Shown here: piece by piece, positions 12,974 through 24,327 of the stretch
Layout: every line of letters starts with the position of its first letter
How positions within the stretch are numbered: position 1 is the first letter of the stretch
DNA from: Isoetes taiwanensis
Lineage: Eukaryota > Streptophyta > Lycopodiopsida > Isoetales > Isoetaceae
Direction: 5' to 3'
Length of the DNA stretch: 64,000 nt
Assembly: GCA_021234155.1 (NCBI GenBank)
Contig: JAJEKV010000025.1
Span: 17,045,094-17,109,093 of the forward strand
Notes under the pieces: model-generated
What the model was told of the DNA's origin: nothing
The model's input: the letters and a program-made list of their open reading frames with translations, nothing else
Database searches by the model: none
Program-made: the position numbers and the translations under genes

Positions 12974-14205
12974 ATGGAAGACCGACATAGGTTTAGAATA
13001 TTATGTAAGTGCGTATTATGTCTTGCTGTGAATCACGAAGGTTGTTACATTAGCAGACAAAGATACAGATCTCACCAAAGCCATCCATGGTGCAAAAACA
13101 GAAGACTGTGTGACAGATTAGAAAAAGGGGGTAAAATCGTTTGCATTTGTGCTATTTGCGTTACAAAGTGCCCTAATGGAGTGCCTTTCAGTCATTCTGG
13201 TTATATGCATCATGTTCAGAGTGTCAAAACAAAGGAGCAGGGCAGTTCTTTAATTGAGTTGCATGAGAAGAATGTGTCTCAAAAGGGTTTGGAAGGCATA
13301 AACAATGTGGTTGATGTAATAGCAAACCATATGCACTTAGATAATGAGCCGCTGGACCAACCAGAACCAATGCAGAACGAGGCACCCATGTCGAAGGAAG
13401 CAGACAATTTATGCAATGGTGGATATGATGAAATGCGGATTGCAAATCAATTTCTAGCATGCCTAGTTGAAATTCAAAGTTGTTTGGACATGCACAGTGC
13501 CTCTGAAAAGCTTCAAAATGATTTGTTCAGATCGATTTTCCAAAGGAAGGCTGGTAGTGGTCTTGCATCCATAATTGCCGAGAAAATAATTGCTGAAAAG
13601 GGAAAATGGACTGGAATGGTGAATGGGTTTTGTGTTCCAACCAACTTGAAATGCATGAAGCAAATGTATCAAGACATGGGGCTCCCTTGCCTGCAAAGGC
13701 ATACAATATGCATAGTGCATACATGATGATGGCCAGGCAGTTTACAGATTCAAAGTTATTAATGATGGTGTTACATTGAGTTGCAATTGCAAGAGAAAAA
13801 TAAATGGTGTATTGGTGAGAACGTCAAGGTGTCTTAAGCATGAAACTTGTACAGTTTGCCAGAAGACACGAAAGGATGGAGTGTCATTTTTGTACAATCC
13901 GATCAGTTACATTCTGAAATTAAGGTGCAGAAGTAAGAGCATAGGTTACAGTGACATTGAGCATTGGCGTCAACGAGATACTTGGCTTGGGAAAGGACTC
14001 CACGAAAGTCCTGCAGCAATTTCTGAATGTTGGCATGCTAGGTGACGGAGGGAAATGCAATATTTCTGGGATCCAAGCACAAAATAGGAGCTGCCAATTA
14101 TTTGCAAGCATTGCCAAACAATTCTGCAGACATGGCCCTTGGGAAGTCGAGCAGAATGCATCATACATGCAGGGTTTGATTCATCAATCAATCATTACAT
14201 TGTAA
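12974..14205 (+). pseudogene. Cysteine-rich transposase-like gene, frameshifted
   Basis: A 250-residue open frame (12974-13726) begins MEDRHRFRILCKC and contains paired cysteines and histidines in its first 75 residues (CKCVLC, HEGCY, WCKNRR, CICAIC, then HSGYMHH). This is followed by an acidic, asparagine-rich linker. After a frame change near 13725 the reading continues in another frame from about 13727 to 14045, with CNCKRK, a second CTVC.KTRKDG motif, then FLYNPI and LKLRCRS; a third frame runs on to 14205. The order 'zinc-like N-terminus, CxxC..RK, F.Y.PI, then a CRS/HWRQR segment' resembles the N-terminal half of large CACTA- or KDZ-type transposases. That is inference from layout. No DDE catalytic core is visible, so it is a truncated relic. 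A diverged host zinc-finger gene is the alternative. Confidence 0.45.
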
Positions 14206-17200
14206 CATGCCCCCAGTGTCTTAGGGAAGATTCATATGCATTGGAAGGTATACTGGAGCTTTGGTGAAGCTAGACTATGAAGGAAAGTTGACGTTCACTA
14301 ATGATACATTAGGAAGGCAAGTAATGTATCCATACGACAAGTGGGAGACAAGAGATGGTTGAAAGTTGTTGTAAACAACATTTCAAATATAGAGAGTTTG
14401 GAGAAACACTTTGAGTAGACCAAAGTGTGGAGTATGAACAAGATAGGTGCCCAATGAACATCTTAGCAAAGAGAATGTGCTCTGGACTTGGTATCATGTG
14501 CGTATCCCGAGGAGTAGCTCCGCGTTGGCATATGCATACTAGGACCATTTAATGGTAAAACATAACTAAATAAAAAGATAGGGTGTGTAATAGAACTTTT
14601 AGTTCACATTCCATATGGATACGGAAGTAATGAAATTAAGAGTTCTTATACTAGACGTTAAACATGTCCACGAGGAACTTAGGGTGGCATCTGCCCCTGT
14701 GGAATTTGTGACTAGAGCTTGAGGATCAAGGCAAGTTGAGGAAATACAATCGCGGGACATATGAACATAGCTAAGGGGCTATGTCAACGAGTTACATATG
14801 AGTCTAGACATAGGGTTGGTGCACGCATGTTAGTATATCACATAATAACAACGTAGTGATCTTGGATGTCGGAAGGAGTTGGTAGTATTAAATAGCACAC
14901 TAGTGAGAACGTCGAGGATGTCGATTGTGATATTCAGATGTAGGTCATATTGGAAGATAGTAGAATATTCGTACAAGGCTGGTGGAATATTACGTGACAA
15001 TGTTTACAGAAGAAGCATAAAATGATCCACCAGAGATACGCACTCAAGCTATCCCAATGGTTGGAGTTGACTATCCTAGATACGTCGTACTAAGGGATAT
15101 GGAAAGAGTTTAAATCAGTGAAAATAGCTAGAGTAAGTCTAGCATATACGGTGATGTTACATTCAAAAACACCCCGAGGATGGTTGGAAGGGTGTCGAAA
15201 TAACCGATAATGAGAGCTTACTACTCAAAGGTTCTAGATACCAATGAATTACCTCAGCGTTATAAGCTGAGAGCATTTATTCGGTTTTGGAAATAAGAAG
15301 ATGTTTAAAATATCGCGTCTCCCTAATGGAAGAAAAGAAGGAGTACGATGAGTTTGGAGATTATACCTTTAGGAATAACCGAGAAGAGGGCAATACATAG
15401 CAATTGCAAGTCCCGATAAAAATCAAGACGAGGTGCATAGATTACAAGGAGTGAGCTTATATAGACCAATAGTCCATATATCTTAAGAGTTACCCTGCTC
15501 GCAGGGAACAATTGTAGCTACTGAAGTAGAAGGTGGAGTATCCGTTGCCTTGAGGGATAGATCCGTTAGAGGTTATGCCTTTGAAACTCTTAAGAGTGTA
15601 AGGAACCGGATAATGTTATGGTGATTACTAACGAAGATCGAAACATTGGGTTTTCCTATTAAGAGACCAGGAGGTTTTAGTGCCTCCACTTCATTATGAG
15701 GGAGTCGAAGACGACGGCATTTGAAGCTGATCAAAAGCTGAAGGATCCTTAGCGAAAGAAGCCTTTAGAAAAGCTCCTCATCTGGGGTAGTAAACCTTCG
15801 GAATTATGGCATAATCCCATGGGTGGTATCATAGTGTATATACACGACTGGAATACCATAAGGCACTAAAGGGATGGTTAAAGTAGCTTGGGATCCTATC
15901 AAAAATGTAGGCAGCATATAGATTTCCAACATAGAGTTGGCCACTGCCCAGTTGGGAAGTCGGTGGCTGAGCCACATTATAAAGGTACATAGGCAATGGG
16001 TTTGTTTGAAAGAACTACGACGGTTATAGTTTAACTAAGTTAGAGCAGAGCTCTAGCATTGTGGGATGTGGAGATATGTTTGTTATGTACATACCATGTA
16101 CACATACGATAAACATCTTAGGGAGGTAATGTAGGTGGCGACACAAGGAGAGAAAGACGAGCGTATCCGAAAGTTACTGATGAAGGGTCTGGAGATACGT
16201 TCGAAATGTGCAAAGGACCGTCAATCCGTTGCATGCTAGGGTATGATGTGGTAGTTGGCACTTGGAATAAATATCAACGGCCAATAGAATAAAGCTTAAG
16301 GTAGTAGGGTTGAGTAGTACAATAGTACAATTCCAGGATAGATAGCAAATAGCAGTTACTTGCTAGAAGTCCAAATGTGTCTTGCATAGACACTTAAGAC
16401 TAGGTTTCCCACATGATCCATACCCGGATCAGGCAGAGGTGAACAGGATGGGTTACATAAAGTCCGTGTTATCTCTAACATAGATAATTGTAGAAAGGCT
16501 CACAAAATACCAGGCAGGCACCCTGATGACTCCAGGTAATTCACGATTTATACGAAGGCTCACCCGCTCTTAGGCCATGACCATGGCTTAAATGAGGATA
16601 TCAAATCATTTGGAATGCCACAACAGCGACATAACGTCATGACAGAGAACTGTAATGACTAACATTTGTAGGATGTAGGACAACATTGAATCATAACCTC
16701 CAATAATAGGTGGGTTAAGAATATAGGGAACATATAATAGCGGCTTAGAAGCCACAAGACGCTTAATGAATACGTAAAGGAGTAAATGGATTAGTGACTC
16801 TACTGAATAAAGGTCACAGTCGAAGGGTGAAATGTGTACGATGTGCCAGGCATAAGGGCCGGGATGTTGAAAATCGGTCATAGACGTGGAAAACGTATTG
16901 AAGAAGAGAAGGAATGAAGGACCCTTATTAATGATATTTAGCAATCTGGAGAGGAAGGTTATTACTTAACATGAAGGGTGGTCTTTGCCAACATGCAAAG
17001 GTAGACTTGCGGCTTGAAAGACAGCAAGAGCTGAAAAAACTCTTTAAAGATTTGGGGCATGGCTTAGGGAAGAAGAGCTCCATGTCCTAGGATGAGATGG
17101 TGAATTGAATTCACCAAGGACATTTTTAATAAATAGATAAATAGGTAGATAGCAATTATATGTCATGCCACATTGGCAGCGTCCATGAGGACATATAACG

Positions 17201-18090
17201 GACCCCCAGAGATTTGAACACAAGATCTCTGAATAGAGGAGGCCTATCTTGAGAGGTCTTTGGGTGGTACTGTCCTTTGGGATATTCATATAATCCCTTG
17301 GAATATGTAAGTTCATTTGCGGACTTAAAGATGTCTAGGCATTAAAATAATGGTTGGAGGCCATTGGAATGTACGGAAGAACAACTCGAAAAGAGGATAG
17401 ACCGTTGTCACTCTGACAGGCGTGTAGCGCAGATAATTAATTACAGCTGTATATGTGGTGAAGCTTGGCATAAAAGAATACTAAAGTTTGTACTCGGGAT
17501 TGATTGGAATAAGTGGTGACATTTGTTGTGGGGGTTCTAACACAAGCGTCCACTACGTATTACAGAGTTTGTATCGTGGTCTAGGAAAATGGTCCATAAA
17601 AAGAACACGACCATTGAGGAGAAAAAGCTACCCATGGTCTAGAATGGCAGTCCCTAGTTGGTTGGGCGAAAAGAGATCCTTTCTCTGGGAAATGAGACGA
17701 GTCAAGGTTTAGACACTAGAGAGGGACAACGTTAATTATAATTATGTCTATAAAAATATAACGTCGAATAAGGTCTAATATAAAGCATATGAATGTAGTA
17801 TGGATTGAATCATAGCAAGGCCCGAAGAAATTGTGTTATCAAGGCATCTACCAAAGGAAAAAAATAATTAAAGTTATAAATCGAGGAACGCCGATAACTG
17901 GACATTATCATCGTCGCTTAAAGAATATCCAAGGATATAACACATGCTGCTATTCTAGAGAGTTGCCCTGTCGTTATTAATTAAATTCAATTAGTCCCAC
18001 CAAGTGAGTTGATGTTATCATAACAAGTTGGCCGGACTTGCTAGATTACGTCGTTTCATTTGGTCGGTTTATTCCTAGGGGATACTAGCT
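14206..18090 (-). mobile_element. Degenerate interior of element B
   Basis: About 3.9 kb without a credible reading frame. The right end (about 17990-18100, read on the minus strand) is clearly homologous to element A near 32190-32300: both carry 'gttaaccat.tataaa.ctagta', 'gtaatcta.caagtccgg' and 'ccaacttgtta.gat.acatc' in the same order. That places the region inside a minus-strand relative of element A. The left limit and a 3' LTR were not found, so the element looks truncated or rearranged. A SINE interrupts it at 17120-17300. Confidence 0.5.
17120..17300 (-). mobile_element. tRNA-derived SINE, copy 1
   Basis: On the minus strand a tRNA-like head is followed by a B-box-like GTGTTCAAATCTC, then a 3' body 'tgtcctcatggacgctgcc' and 'tgtggcatgacatataat', and a simple (ctat)n-type tail. 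The 3' body matches the SINE at 47270-47500 ('tgtccgataggacgctgcc', 'tgtggcgtgacgttaaaat'), so two independent copies of one family are present. The A box is degenerate. Confidence 0.6.
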
Positions 18091-18329
18091 TTATATATGG
18101 TTAACAGTTATCTGGTCGACTATGGCAGAGAGAGGTCGACTCCCGTGGCTATGGCAAAACTGCTTACTCCGGCGGCTATGGCGAGAGAGCTTGCTCCGGC
18201 GGCTATGACGAGAGAGCTTGCTCCGGCGGAGTTGTTGCCTCCACAACATGGGTTTACCAAAGGCAAGCCTCTAATTTAAATATGGAGTAGATGCACTATA
18301 AATACTTGGAAAAGGGGTATGTCCCTTCA

Positions 18330-18405
18330 AGAAAGAAGTTGGCTTAGTGGTAAAGGTGTTGGCTTGGGTGCAGAAGGTCAGGGGTTCAATCCCATGATGT
18401 ACCTT
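18330..18405 (+). repeat. tRNA-like SINE head
   Basis: Contains an A-box-like TTGGCTTAGTGGTAAAGG (18339-18356) and a B-box-like GGTTCAATCCC about 35 bases downstream, with spacing like a tRNA gene. The sequence does not fold into a full cloverleaf with matching acceptor arms, so it reads as a SINE head or tRNA pseudogene rather than a functional tRNA gene. Confidence 0.5.
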
Positions 18406-18486
18406 TTGCTTAAAAGATCTGCTAACTGGATAAAACAGAACATTAAATATGTATAACAAAGGGATAGAACATATATATTCTGCATA

Positions 18487-18560
18487 AAGAGAGTTGGCAG
18501 AATGGAAAGAGTGTTGGGTTGGAAGTGGGAGGTCACGGGTTCGAAATGGGGGGGAAAAGA
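18487..18560 (+). repeat. tRNA-like head leading into the 395-bp array
   Basis: An A-box-like 'gttggcagaatggaaagag' is followed at tRNA-like spacing by a B-box-like GGTTCGAAATG. The second half ('gttgggttggaagtgggagg' plus the B box) is repeated at the start of every 395-bp unit, so the array appears to have been built from an element with a tRNA-derived head. Confidence 0.4.
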
Positions 18561-19700
18561 AAGAACTTTTGAAAAAAAAAAATGCATATTTTTATATGGC
18601 GGACCGTATATGGGGCGCTGTTAGCGTTATACGTTAATAACTTTCGAAAAGAAACACCTCATCCGCTAGCAGCGCCCCTTTTGACTTTTCGCCTTGAGGT
18701 TGCCATTTCGACCTCGGGAAATGTGCCCCCTAGGGTATTTGGGAGGTGCCCGATCCATTGGAACCATTTTCGCCTTCATCTGAGCTACCTACAAAAAGTT
18801 ATGGCCCATCTAAACTTGGGTCCTCCAACACACCTTTTTTCCCTCCAAAATCGCCCTAAACTTCCTAAGTATCAACATTTTCTTACATCAACCTAGCACA
18901 AGACTAAGTTGGGTTGGAAGTGGGAGGTCACGGGTTCGAAATGGAGGGGAAAAGAAAGAACTTTTAAAAAAAAAAAATGCATATTTTTATACGGCGGACC
19001 GTATATGGGGCGCTGTTAGCGTTATACGTTAATAACTTTCGAAAAGAAACACCTCATCCGCTAGCAGCGCCCCTTTTGACTTTTCGCCTTGAGGTTGCCA
19101 TTTCGACCTCGGGAAATGTGCCCCCTAGGGTATTTGGGAGGTGCCCGATCCATTGGAACCATTTTCGCCTTCATCTGAGCTACCTACAAAAAGTTATGGC
19201 CCATCTAAACTTGGGTCCTCCAGTCACACCTTTTTCCCTCCAAAATCGCCCTAAACTTCCTAAGTATCAACATTTTCTTACATCAACCTAGCACAAGACT
19301 AAGTTGGGTTGGAAGTGGGAGGTCACGGGTTCGAAATGGGGGGGAAAAGAAAGAACTTTAAAAAAAAAAAATGCATATTTTTATACGGCGGACCAGATAT
19401 GGGGCCCAAGCAGCGTTATATCAATGTTAATAACTTTTCGAAAAGAAACACCCTCATCCGCTAGCAGCCCTTTTGACTTTTTCGCCTTGAGGTTGCCATT
19501 TCTACCTCCTGAAAATGTGCCCCTAGGTTATTTGGGAGGTGCCCGATCCATTGGAACCATTTTCGCCTTCATCTGAGCTACCTACAAAAAGTTATGGCCC
19601 ATCTAAACTTGGGTCCTCCAGTCACACCTTTTTCCCTCCAAAATCGCCCTAAACTTCCTAAGTATCAACATTTTCTTACATCAACCTAGCACAAGACTAA
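18513..19700. repeat. Three-unit tandem array, 395-bp period
   Basis: Units at 18513-18907, 18908-19302 and 19303-19700. Units 1 and 2 are almost identical; unit 3 carries several small indels. Each has 'gttgggttggaagtgggagg', a B-box-like GGTTCGAAATG, a purine run, a poly(A) of 9-11, 'gcggaccgtatatggggcgc', 'aactttcgaaaagaaacacc', 'gggaaatgtgccccctaggg' and 'cctagcacaagactaa'. The open frames spanning the units exist only because of the repeat. The array lies just inside the primer-binding site of element B (minus orientation), where element A carries a shorter, unrelated 60-bp array. Confidence 0.9.
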
Positions 19701-19800
19701 ATCACCGAAAAGTTAGGCAGTCCAACTAGCTTAACTCCCACTTAACTACCGAACTAACGGGTTAGAGATTTGGTCAGTGCTATGATTCCGGTCAACTAGA

Positions 19801-19819
19801 ATCATGGCTCTGATACCAC
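19801..19819 (-). promoter_or_regulatory. Primer-binding site of element B (iMet tRNA)
   Basis: On the minus strand this reads TGGTATCAGAGCCATG, the standard plant LTR-retrotransposon primer-binding site complementary to initiator Met-tRNA. It sits two to three bases inside the LTR end at 19822, and so gives the orientation of element B. Confidence 0.8.
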
Positions 19820-19821
19820 TA

Positions 19822-21312
19822 TGACACTCCCTGAACATATACGGCGCTCCGGACGTATACATACGGGGACCTCCCCCTCCCATGGCAATCAGCTCACCAT
19901 GAGCAGGGCCCTCCGTCTAACTCGGACCATCTATAGAAAGATGCCCAGGTGAAGGACACGGAGGTGTCATTCGGCCCATGCCTTCAATGGGACTCCTATG
20001 TCGCGGAAGCGTGAATACAAGGTTAGCATACAACATAATCATATCATAAATAACCACCACGAAGGGTGGCACATCCATCCAACTGATGATAACAGAGAAG
20101 ATACATCTAATGCTAAGGACAACACCCCAAAACCCAGGTTCTACCCTGGCTCAGACTCCTGTGAGGATGGACTGACGGCTCGGTCTCAAGAGATCAGCGA
20201 CATTTAGGTATAACCCGGCGTTATCGGCATAGAACAAAGGGCTAGGGTTGTCCACTCCATCCGCCCCTCCTGTGCACACTTTGCAGATGAGCTGAATCAA
20301 GCTATGGCATCATTGTAGTCTTCCGGAGACGCAATCCCAAGGCATCACCCTTCGGGACTACTCCGGGTTACATCTCCCCGGTCCAATGAGGCAGGTCAGG
20401 GAAGTGTCCCTTCCCAGAGTCGCAGTGATTCCATGGGTGAGCTAGAGAATACGTGCCGCATCAGCGATCCCCGCATCCGTACCTGACTTACTCCCCTAAT
20501 TCTACTCAAAGTACAGGGTGCTCATACAACCGTGCCCGATTGTCGGAGTGTCACCCATACCCCGCGGGTTCATCAGGCCGCCATCAGGCCTAGCTCACTG
20601 CCTTTTATGCTCAGGCGAGACCCCACCCCACACTTCATCCCTACGGCCCCTTATCTGGTGCTTCAATCATGCCATAGATTCCACAACTTGGTGGGATCTT
20701 GTGCACAGGCCGCAATTACCGGGTACTATGGGAGATACTAGGAGCATACTAATGAACATAGGTCACAGAGGTCTCTACCCCCCTTAATCCTTGCTTTACG
20801 GAAGAACTAACAGAGATACTACCAAAGATACATCCATCCATCCATCCATCACAGAGCATAATCAATAGTTGAGAACAGTTCTAACTATCAAACAAGGGTT
20901 AATCATCATCAGAGACAAGCAAAGAAGCCTGACAGAGGTGCTAGCCTACTAGAATCACAACTAAGCTAACTATGTACTAATCGGAACCATAGCTAGCTCC
21001 ACCATCCCCCTGGGTCGCCATCCTTCTGGCTGGAACAGGATCAAACAACATCTCAGGGTTGGGCAGCATCTCCTCCTCCATCTCCAATTGCCCCAAATCG
21101 AATTGGGGCAAATTGGGGTGCAACCCCCAATTTGGGTGTCCCAAATTGGAAACTCTGCCTTGCCCAATCGATTTGGGCCAGGTGGCGACTTTAGGTTGGT
21201 CAATATTAGCTAATTTGGTATTTTAGCCCTTTTTAATATTAGGTTAAGCCCTAAATTCGAATTAGGGTTTTAGGTTAGGTTTCCACTTTAATAATGAATT
21301 ATTAACATCACA
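19822..21312 (-). mobile_element. LTR of element B (1491 bp)
   Basis: In minus orientation it starts TGTGATGTTAATAATTC at 21312 and ends GGGAGTGTCA at 19822, next to a primer-binding site. Several blocks match the LTRs of element A, for example 'aaagtgtgcac' followed by 'ggaggggcggatggagtgg' and 'gagggccct', and both families begin TGTGAYGTT. It has inserted into the pol frame of element C, right after the codons for QEL. No partner 3' LTR was identified to the left, so this may be the surviving 5' LTR of a truncated element. Confidence 0.75.
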
Positions 21313-22470
21313 CAATTCTTGGAAACTTTTTTGACAATTATCATTCCAAGCCAAACTAATCCCCTTCTTCAACAATGATGTGAGAGGAGCAGTAATCTTG
21401 GAGAATTTAGGGACAAATTTGCGATAATAACCTGCAAGTCCCAAAAAAGCTCTTACCTCCTTTACAGTCTGTGGCACTGGCCAATCTTTCACAGCTTCTA
21501 TCTTGGCGAGATCTGGCGCGACGCCCTCTTCAGAAATTATATGGCCCAAACACACTAATTTACGCTGTGCAAAAGAGCATTTAGACATTTTCCCATACAA
21601 CTTCTCTTCTCTCAGAATACTTAAGGTCTGCCTCACATGCTCCACATGTTCTTGCAGGGTTCTCGAGTAAACTAGAATGTCATCGAAGAACACTAATATG
21701 AAATTGTCCAAGAAAGGTCTAAAAACATCATTTATCAGCCGCATAAAGGTAGCAGGCGCATTGGTTAACCCAAATGGCATCACGACAAACTCATAATGGC
21801 CATAACGTGTCCGAAAGGCTGTCTTATAAATGTCGGATTCCCTAATCCGTATCTGATGGTATCCGGCCCGAAGATCTATCTTAGTAAAATACTTAGCTTG
21901 ACCCAATTGATCAAACAACTCGTCTACCCGGGGCAACACATACCTGTTTTTAACTGTGATTTGATTAAGCATCCTGTAATCAATACAAAGTCTCAATGTT
22001 CCATCTTTTTTCTTCCCAAATAAAACAGGAGCGCCAAATGGTGATGTACTAGGCCTTATAAAGCCTTGATCTAACAATCCAGTCAATTGCGTTTTCAACT
22101 CCGCCATTTCTAAGGCATGAAACCTATAAGGTGGTCTTGATGTCGGCTCTGCTCCTGGAATGAGCTCAAACTCATGATCTACCAATCTATGAGGAGGCAA
22201 CTGCGTCAATTCCTCTGGAAATACATCTTTAAACTCATCCAACACTTGCTGCACTTCAGGGGCAATGGTCTCCTCTTCTGTCGAGCCTAACAAGCTATCC
22301 CGTAATACTGCACATCCCATTCTGGAGCAACCTCTCCTGAGTTGCTTTTTAAGCCCCTTCCAAGTCAATGGAATAATGGCACACGATGAAACTAACCCTT
22401 CCAACACATGATCTTCCCCATCTGGACTAGAACAACGGACTAGTTGCCTACCCGCAGTCAATGCGAGCAC
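21262..22470 (-). pseudogene. Ty3/gypsy chromovirus-type reverse transcriptase (element C), cut by element B LTR
   Basis: A 402-residue open frame with a well-preserved reverse transcriptase. It contains [12 protein letters not shown] upstream, then [56 protein letters not shown], the catalytic FFDDILVYS (F-D-D in place of the usual V-D-D), [10 protein letters not shown] and [14 protein letters not shown]. This order and wording fit a plant chromovirus-like lineage. The last real residues are near KSFQEL; the remaining 16 residues are encoded by the inserted element B LTR, which starts at 21312. RNase H and integrase are therefore missing. The upstream end is frameshifted relative to the protease region at 22480-22712. 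Confidence 0.9.
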
Positions 22471-22479
22471 CCCACCGTC

Positions 22480-22712
22480 TCAACCATGACATTCCAAGTA
22501 TGGCATCGTATTTTCCAAGGCCAATAACCTCAAAATCAGCATGGGACACCATATTCCCCGCCTTAAATTCAAGGCACTCAGTCAGCCATAGCATACGATG
22601 GCTTAACCTTGCCATCGGCTAGCTCTACATACCTCGCAGGTCGTTCAATCGCATGCAAATTTAACTTAGCAACCAATCTTGGGGAAATAAAACTATGGGT
22701 ACCGCCACAATC
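22480..22712 (-). pseudogene. Gypsy protease region of element C, distal part
   Basis: The minus strand encodes CGGTHSFISPRLVAKLNL followed by a YVELADGKV stretch, typical of the plant retroviral-type aspartic protease just after its catalytic Asp. Several stops and frame changes follow before the RT frame. The catalytic D-C-G lies on the far side of the inserted element at 22713-23196; removing that insertion would bring the two halves together in frame. Cys replaces the usual Ser/Thr after the catalytic Asp. Confidence 0.75.
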
Positions 22713-23196
22713 TCGGGGGGTTCACCTAGATTATGGGGTATGAAACATGTGAGTGCACCAAATAGGTTTTTTTATTGCCTCTGTGGTACCGTATACATAA
22801 GAAAAATATAAGGTTTTTATAGTTTGAATGCCGTACGGATACCAAAGGGGAGTGTAGTGGCGCCAGTGTTCGATTCGTATTCATACTGTAAGGGTCCGTC
22901 ATTTTTGATGAGCTTCTACTGTTGGAGATTCTGTGATAATATGATATGACTATGATAATATATATTATATTATATATTATATATAAAATAATAGAGATAT
23001 CGTATATGTATGGAAGGGGTTGTCAAGTAAAAGTGTTTTGGGCAAGTAATTATATGATATGGGCTGCATTCTTTTACAAATAGTGTAGTCTTATACAAAG
23101 GGTTTTTCATATGGAACTGTCGTATACAATGGCTTTTTTGGCAACCTAAGGAACGCACATGGCATGTATACCTATAATAAAGGTGAATCCCCCGGG
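22713..23196. mobile_element. 484-bp non-autonomous inverted-repeat element (MITE) in the protease
   Basis: The flanks are a perfect 9-bp duplication GCCACAATC (22704-22712 and 23197-23205). The ends are imperfect inverted repeats over about 28 bases (left GGGGGGTTCACCTAGATTAT, right complement GGGGGATTCACCTTTATTAT). The interior is AT-rich and has no coding potential. A 9-bp duplication is typical of Mutator-like elements. A shortened relative appears inside the LINE at 54858-54930. Confidence 0.85.
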
Positions 23197-23412
23197 GCCA
23201 CAATCAATAAGAAAAACAACTGAGCATCCATCAATAATACCTGGGACGCGAATAACAGCAGCTTGACCATCCACATTGCCCTGCTCCACCGCAGCGTACA
23301 TGTGCATAGTCTCAGTAGGCGGATCTCGGATAGTGGCAGCCCGTGCTTCTCCTCTTCCCTGATGTCTTGCTGCCCCTGACCTGCTATCTTCCCTTCCCTT
23401 CTTATTAACCAA
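23197..23412 (-). pseudogene. Gypsy element C, gag-protease boundary with catalytic Asp
   Basis: The minus strand encodes a basic stretch (KKGREDSRSGAARHQGRGEA), then AAVEQGNVDGQAAVIRVPG and GCSVVFLIDCG, which is the beta strand and active-site loop of a retroviral-type aspartic protease. The frame is then destroyed by the 484-bp insertion. The right edge of the element is lost near 23412, where an unrelated 57-bp tandem repeat begins, so gag proper is missing. Confidence 0.75.
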
Positions 23413-23510
23413 GATTGTTTTTGTTATGTTATATTTATGGTGTTAATAGCATTGTTTCTTATTAAACAAGATTGTTTTTATTATGTTATATTTATGGTGT
23501 AAATTGTAAT
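23401..23510. repeat. 57-bp tandem duplication
   Basis: Units starting at 23401 and 23458 share 'cttattaa.caagattgttt' and 'tatgttatatttatggtgt'. It marks the right boundary of the gypsy fragment. Confidence 0.8.
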
Positions 23511-23821
23511 GAACGTTAAGTTGACTTGTGTATATTATATAATATAATATAGAATTACTGTCTGTAATGTCATAAAATGGGAATTGCATGAGTCCCATTT
23601 TAATGAAATGGAGCTTTGACAAATTAAATGACGAAAATAAATTAATATGCGGCATGATATAAAGCAACAGCAATATAGGTTAGTCAAATTTGGAAGCCAA
23701 AATATATGGTGAGATGACGGCATAACTTAGTCATTTTAAGATTGCAATAGTCAAGAATTAGAACAGAGATATTTTCTAACCTAGGCAAACAAAGAGCAAA
23801 GAAAATATCCTTTTCACAATG

Positions 23822-24319
23822 TGCCATTATTATCCAGACAACGTGCCTGAAACCAAGATGAAACCAATCGATAATGTCACAACCAATAAAAAGAATAGAA
23901 AGGCAAATTTGAACAAAATAGGGCAAAACGTTTCGCCCTAAAATTGGGCGAGCGAGGCTGCAGGCAGCCGAATTCCCATCCAAGGCGGATTTGCCATATT
24001 ATGCAGCTAATCCGGCCACAGTAGGGCGGATATGACGGCACCAAGCTGAAGAACAGAGTTATTTGAGGAAAAAAGGCTGAAGCAGAAGCAATGGCTATGG
24101 TGGAAGCAGCTGTGAAATTTGAACATTTCCTCGTTGGCAAGGTATTAGCTGCGAGGAAAGAAGCCCAGGCAATCTCAGAGGGGCAAAACTAGATCCAAAT
24201 CCTAACAGAAAAGTTGCAGCAGGGACGAATTCATAGCCATCCAAAGGGATAACCACTATTTGAGAGAGATGAGAGAAAAGATGCAGATTGGGTCTACGAT
24301 CACAGTTCGTTAAGCGTGT
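23822..24319 (+). pseudogene. Duplicated host-like segment Y, copy 1 (short coiled-coil-like frame, stop inside)
   Basis: Matches 41343-42572 apart from a 780-bp extra block in that copy. Both contain 'cagacaacgtgcctgaaacc' and a short plus-strand frame starting MAMVEAAVKFEHFLVGKVL, then ARKEAQAIS. In this copy the frame is cut by a TAG after GQN. The family is not recognised; the peptide is Lys/Glu/Ala/Gln-rich like a coiled coil. It could be an exon of a host gene carried into a duplicated block. Confidence 0.45.
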
Positions 24320-24327
24320 ATTATTCT

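Noticed and set aside
18330-18405. tRNA gene
   Set aside because: A- and B-box-like sequences are present, but no paired acceptor stem or anticodon arm could be drawn; better explained as a SINE head.
18582-19291. Two almost identical 104-residue open frames
   Set aside because: They come from the 395-bp tandem repeat, have no domain and are frame-broken in the third unit.
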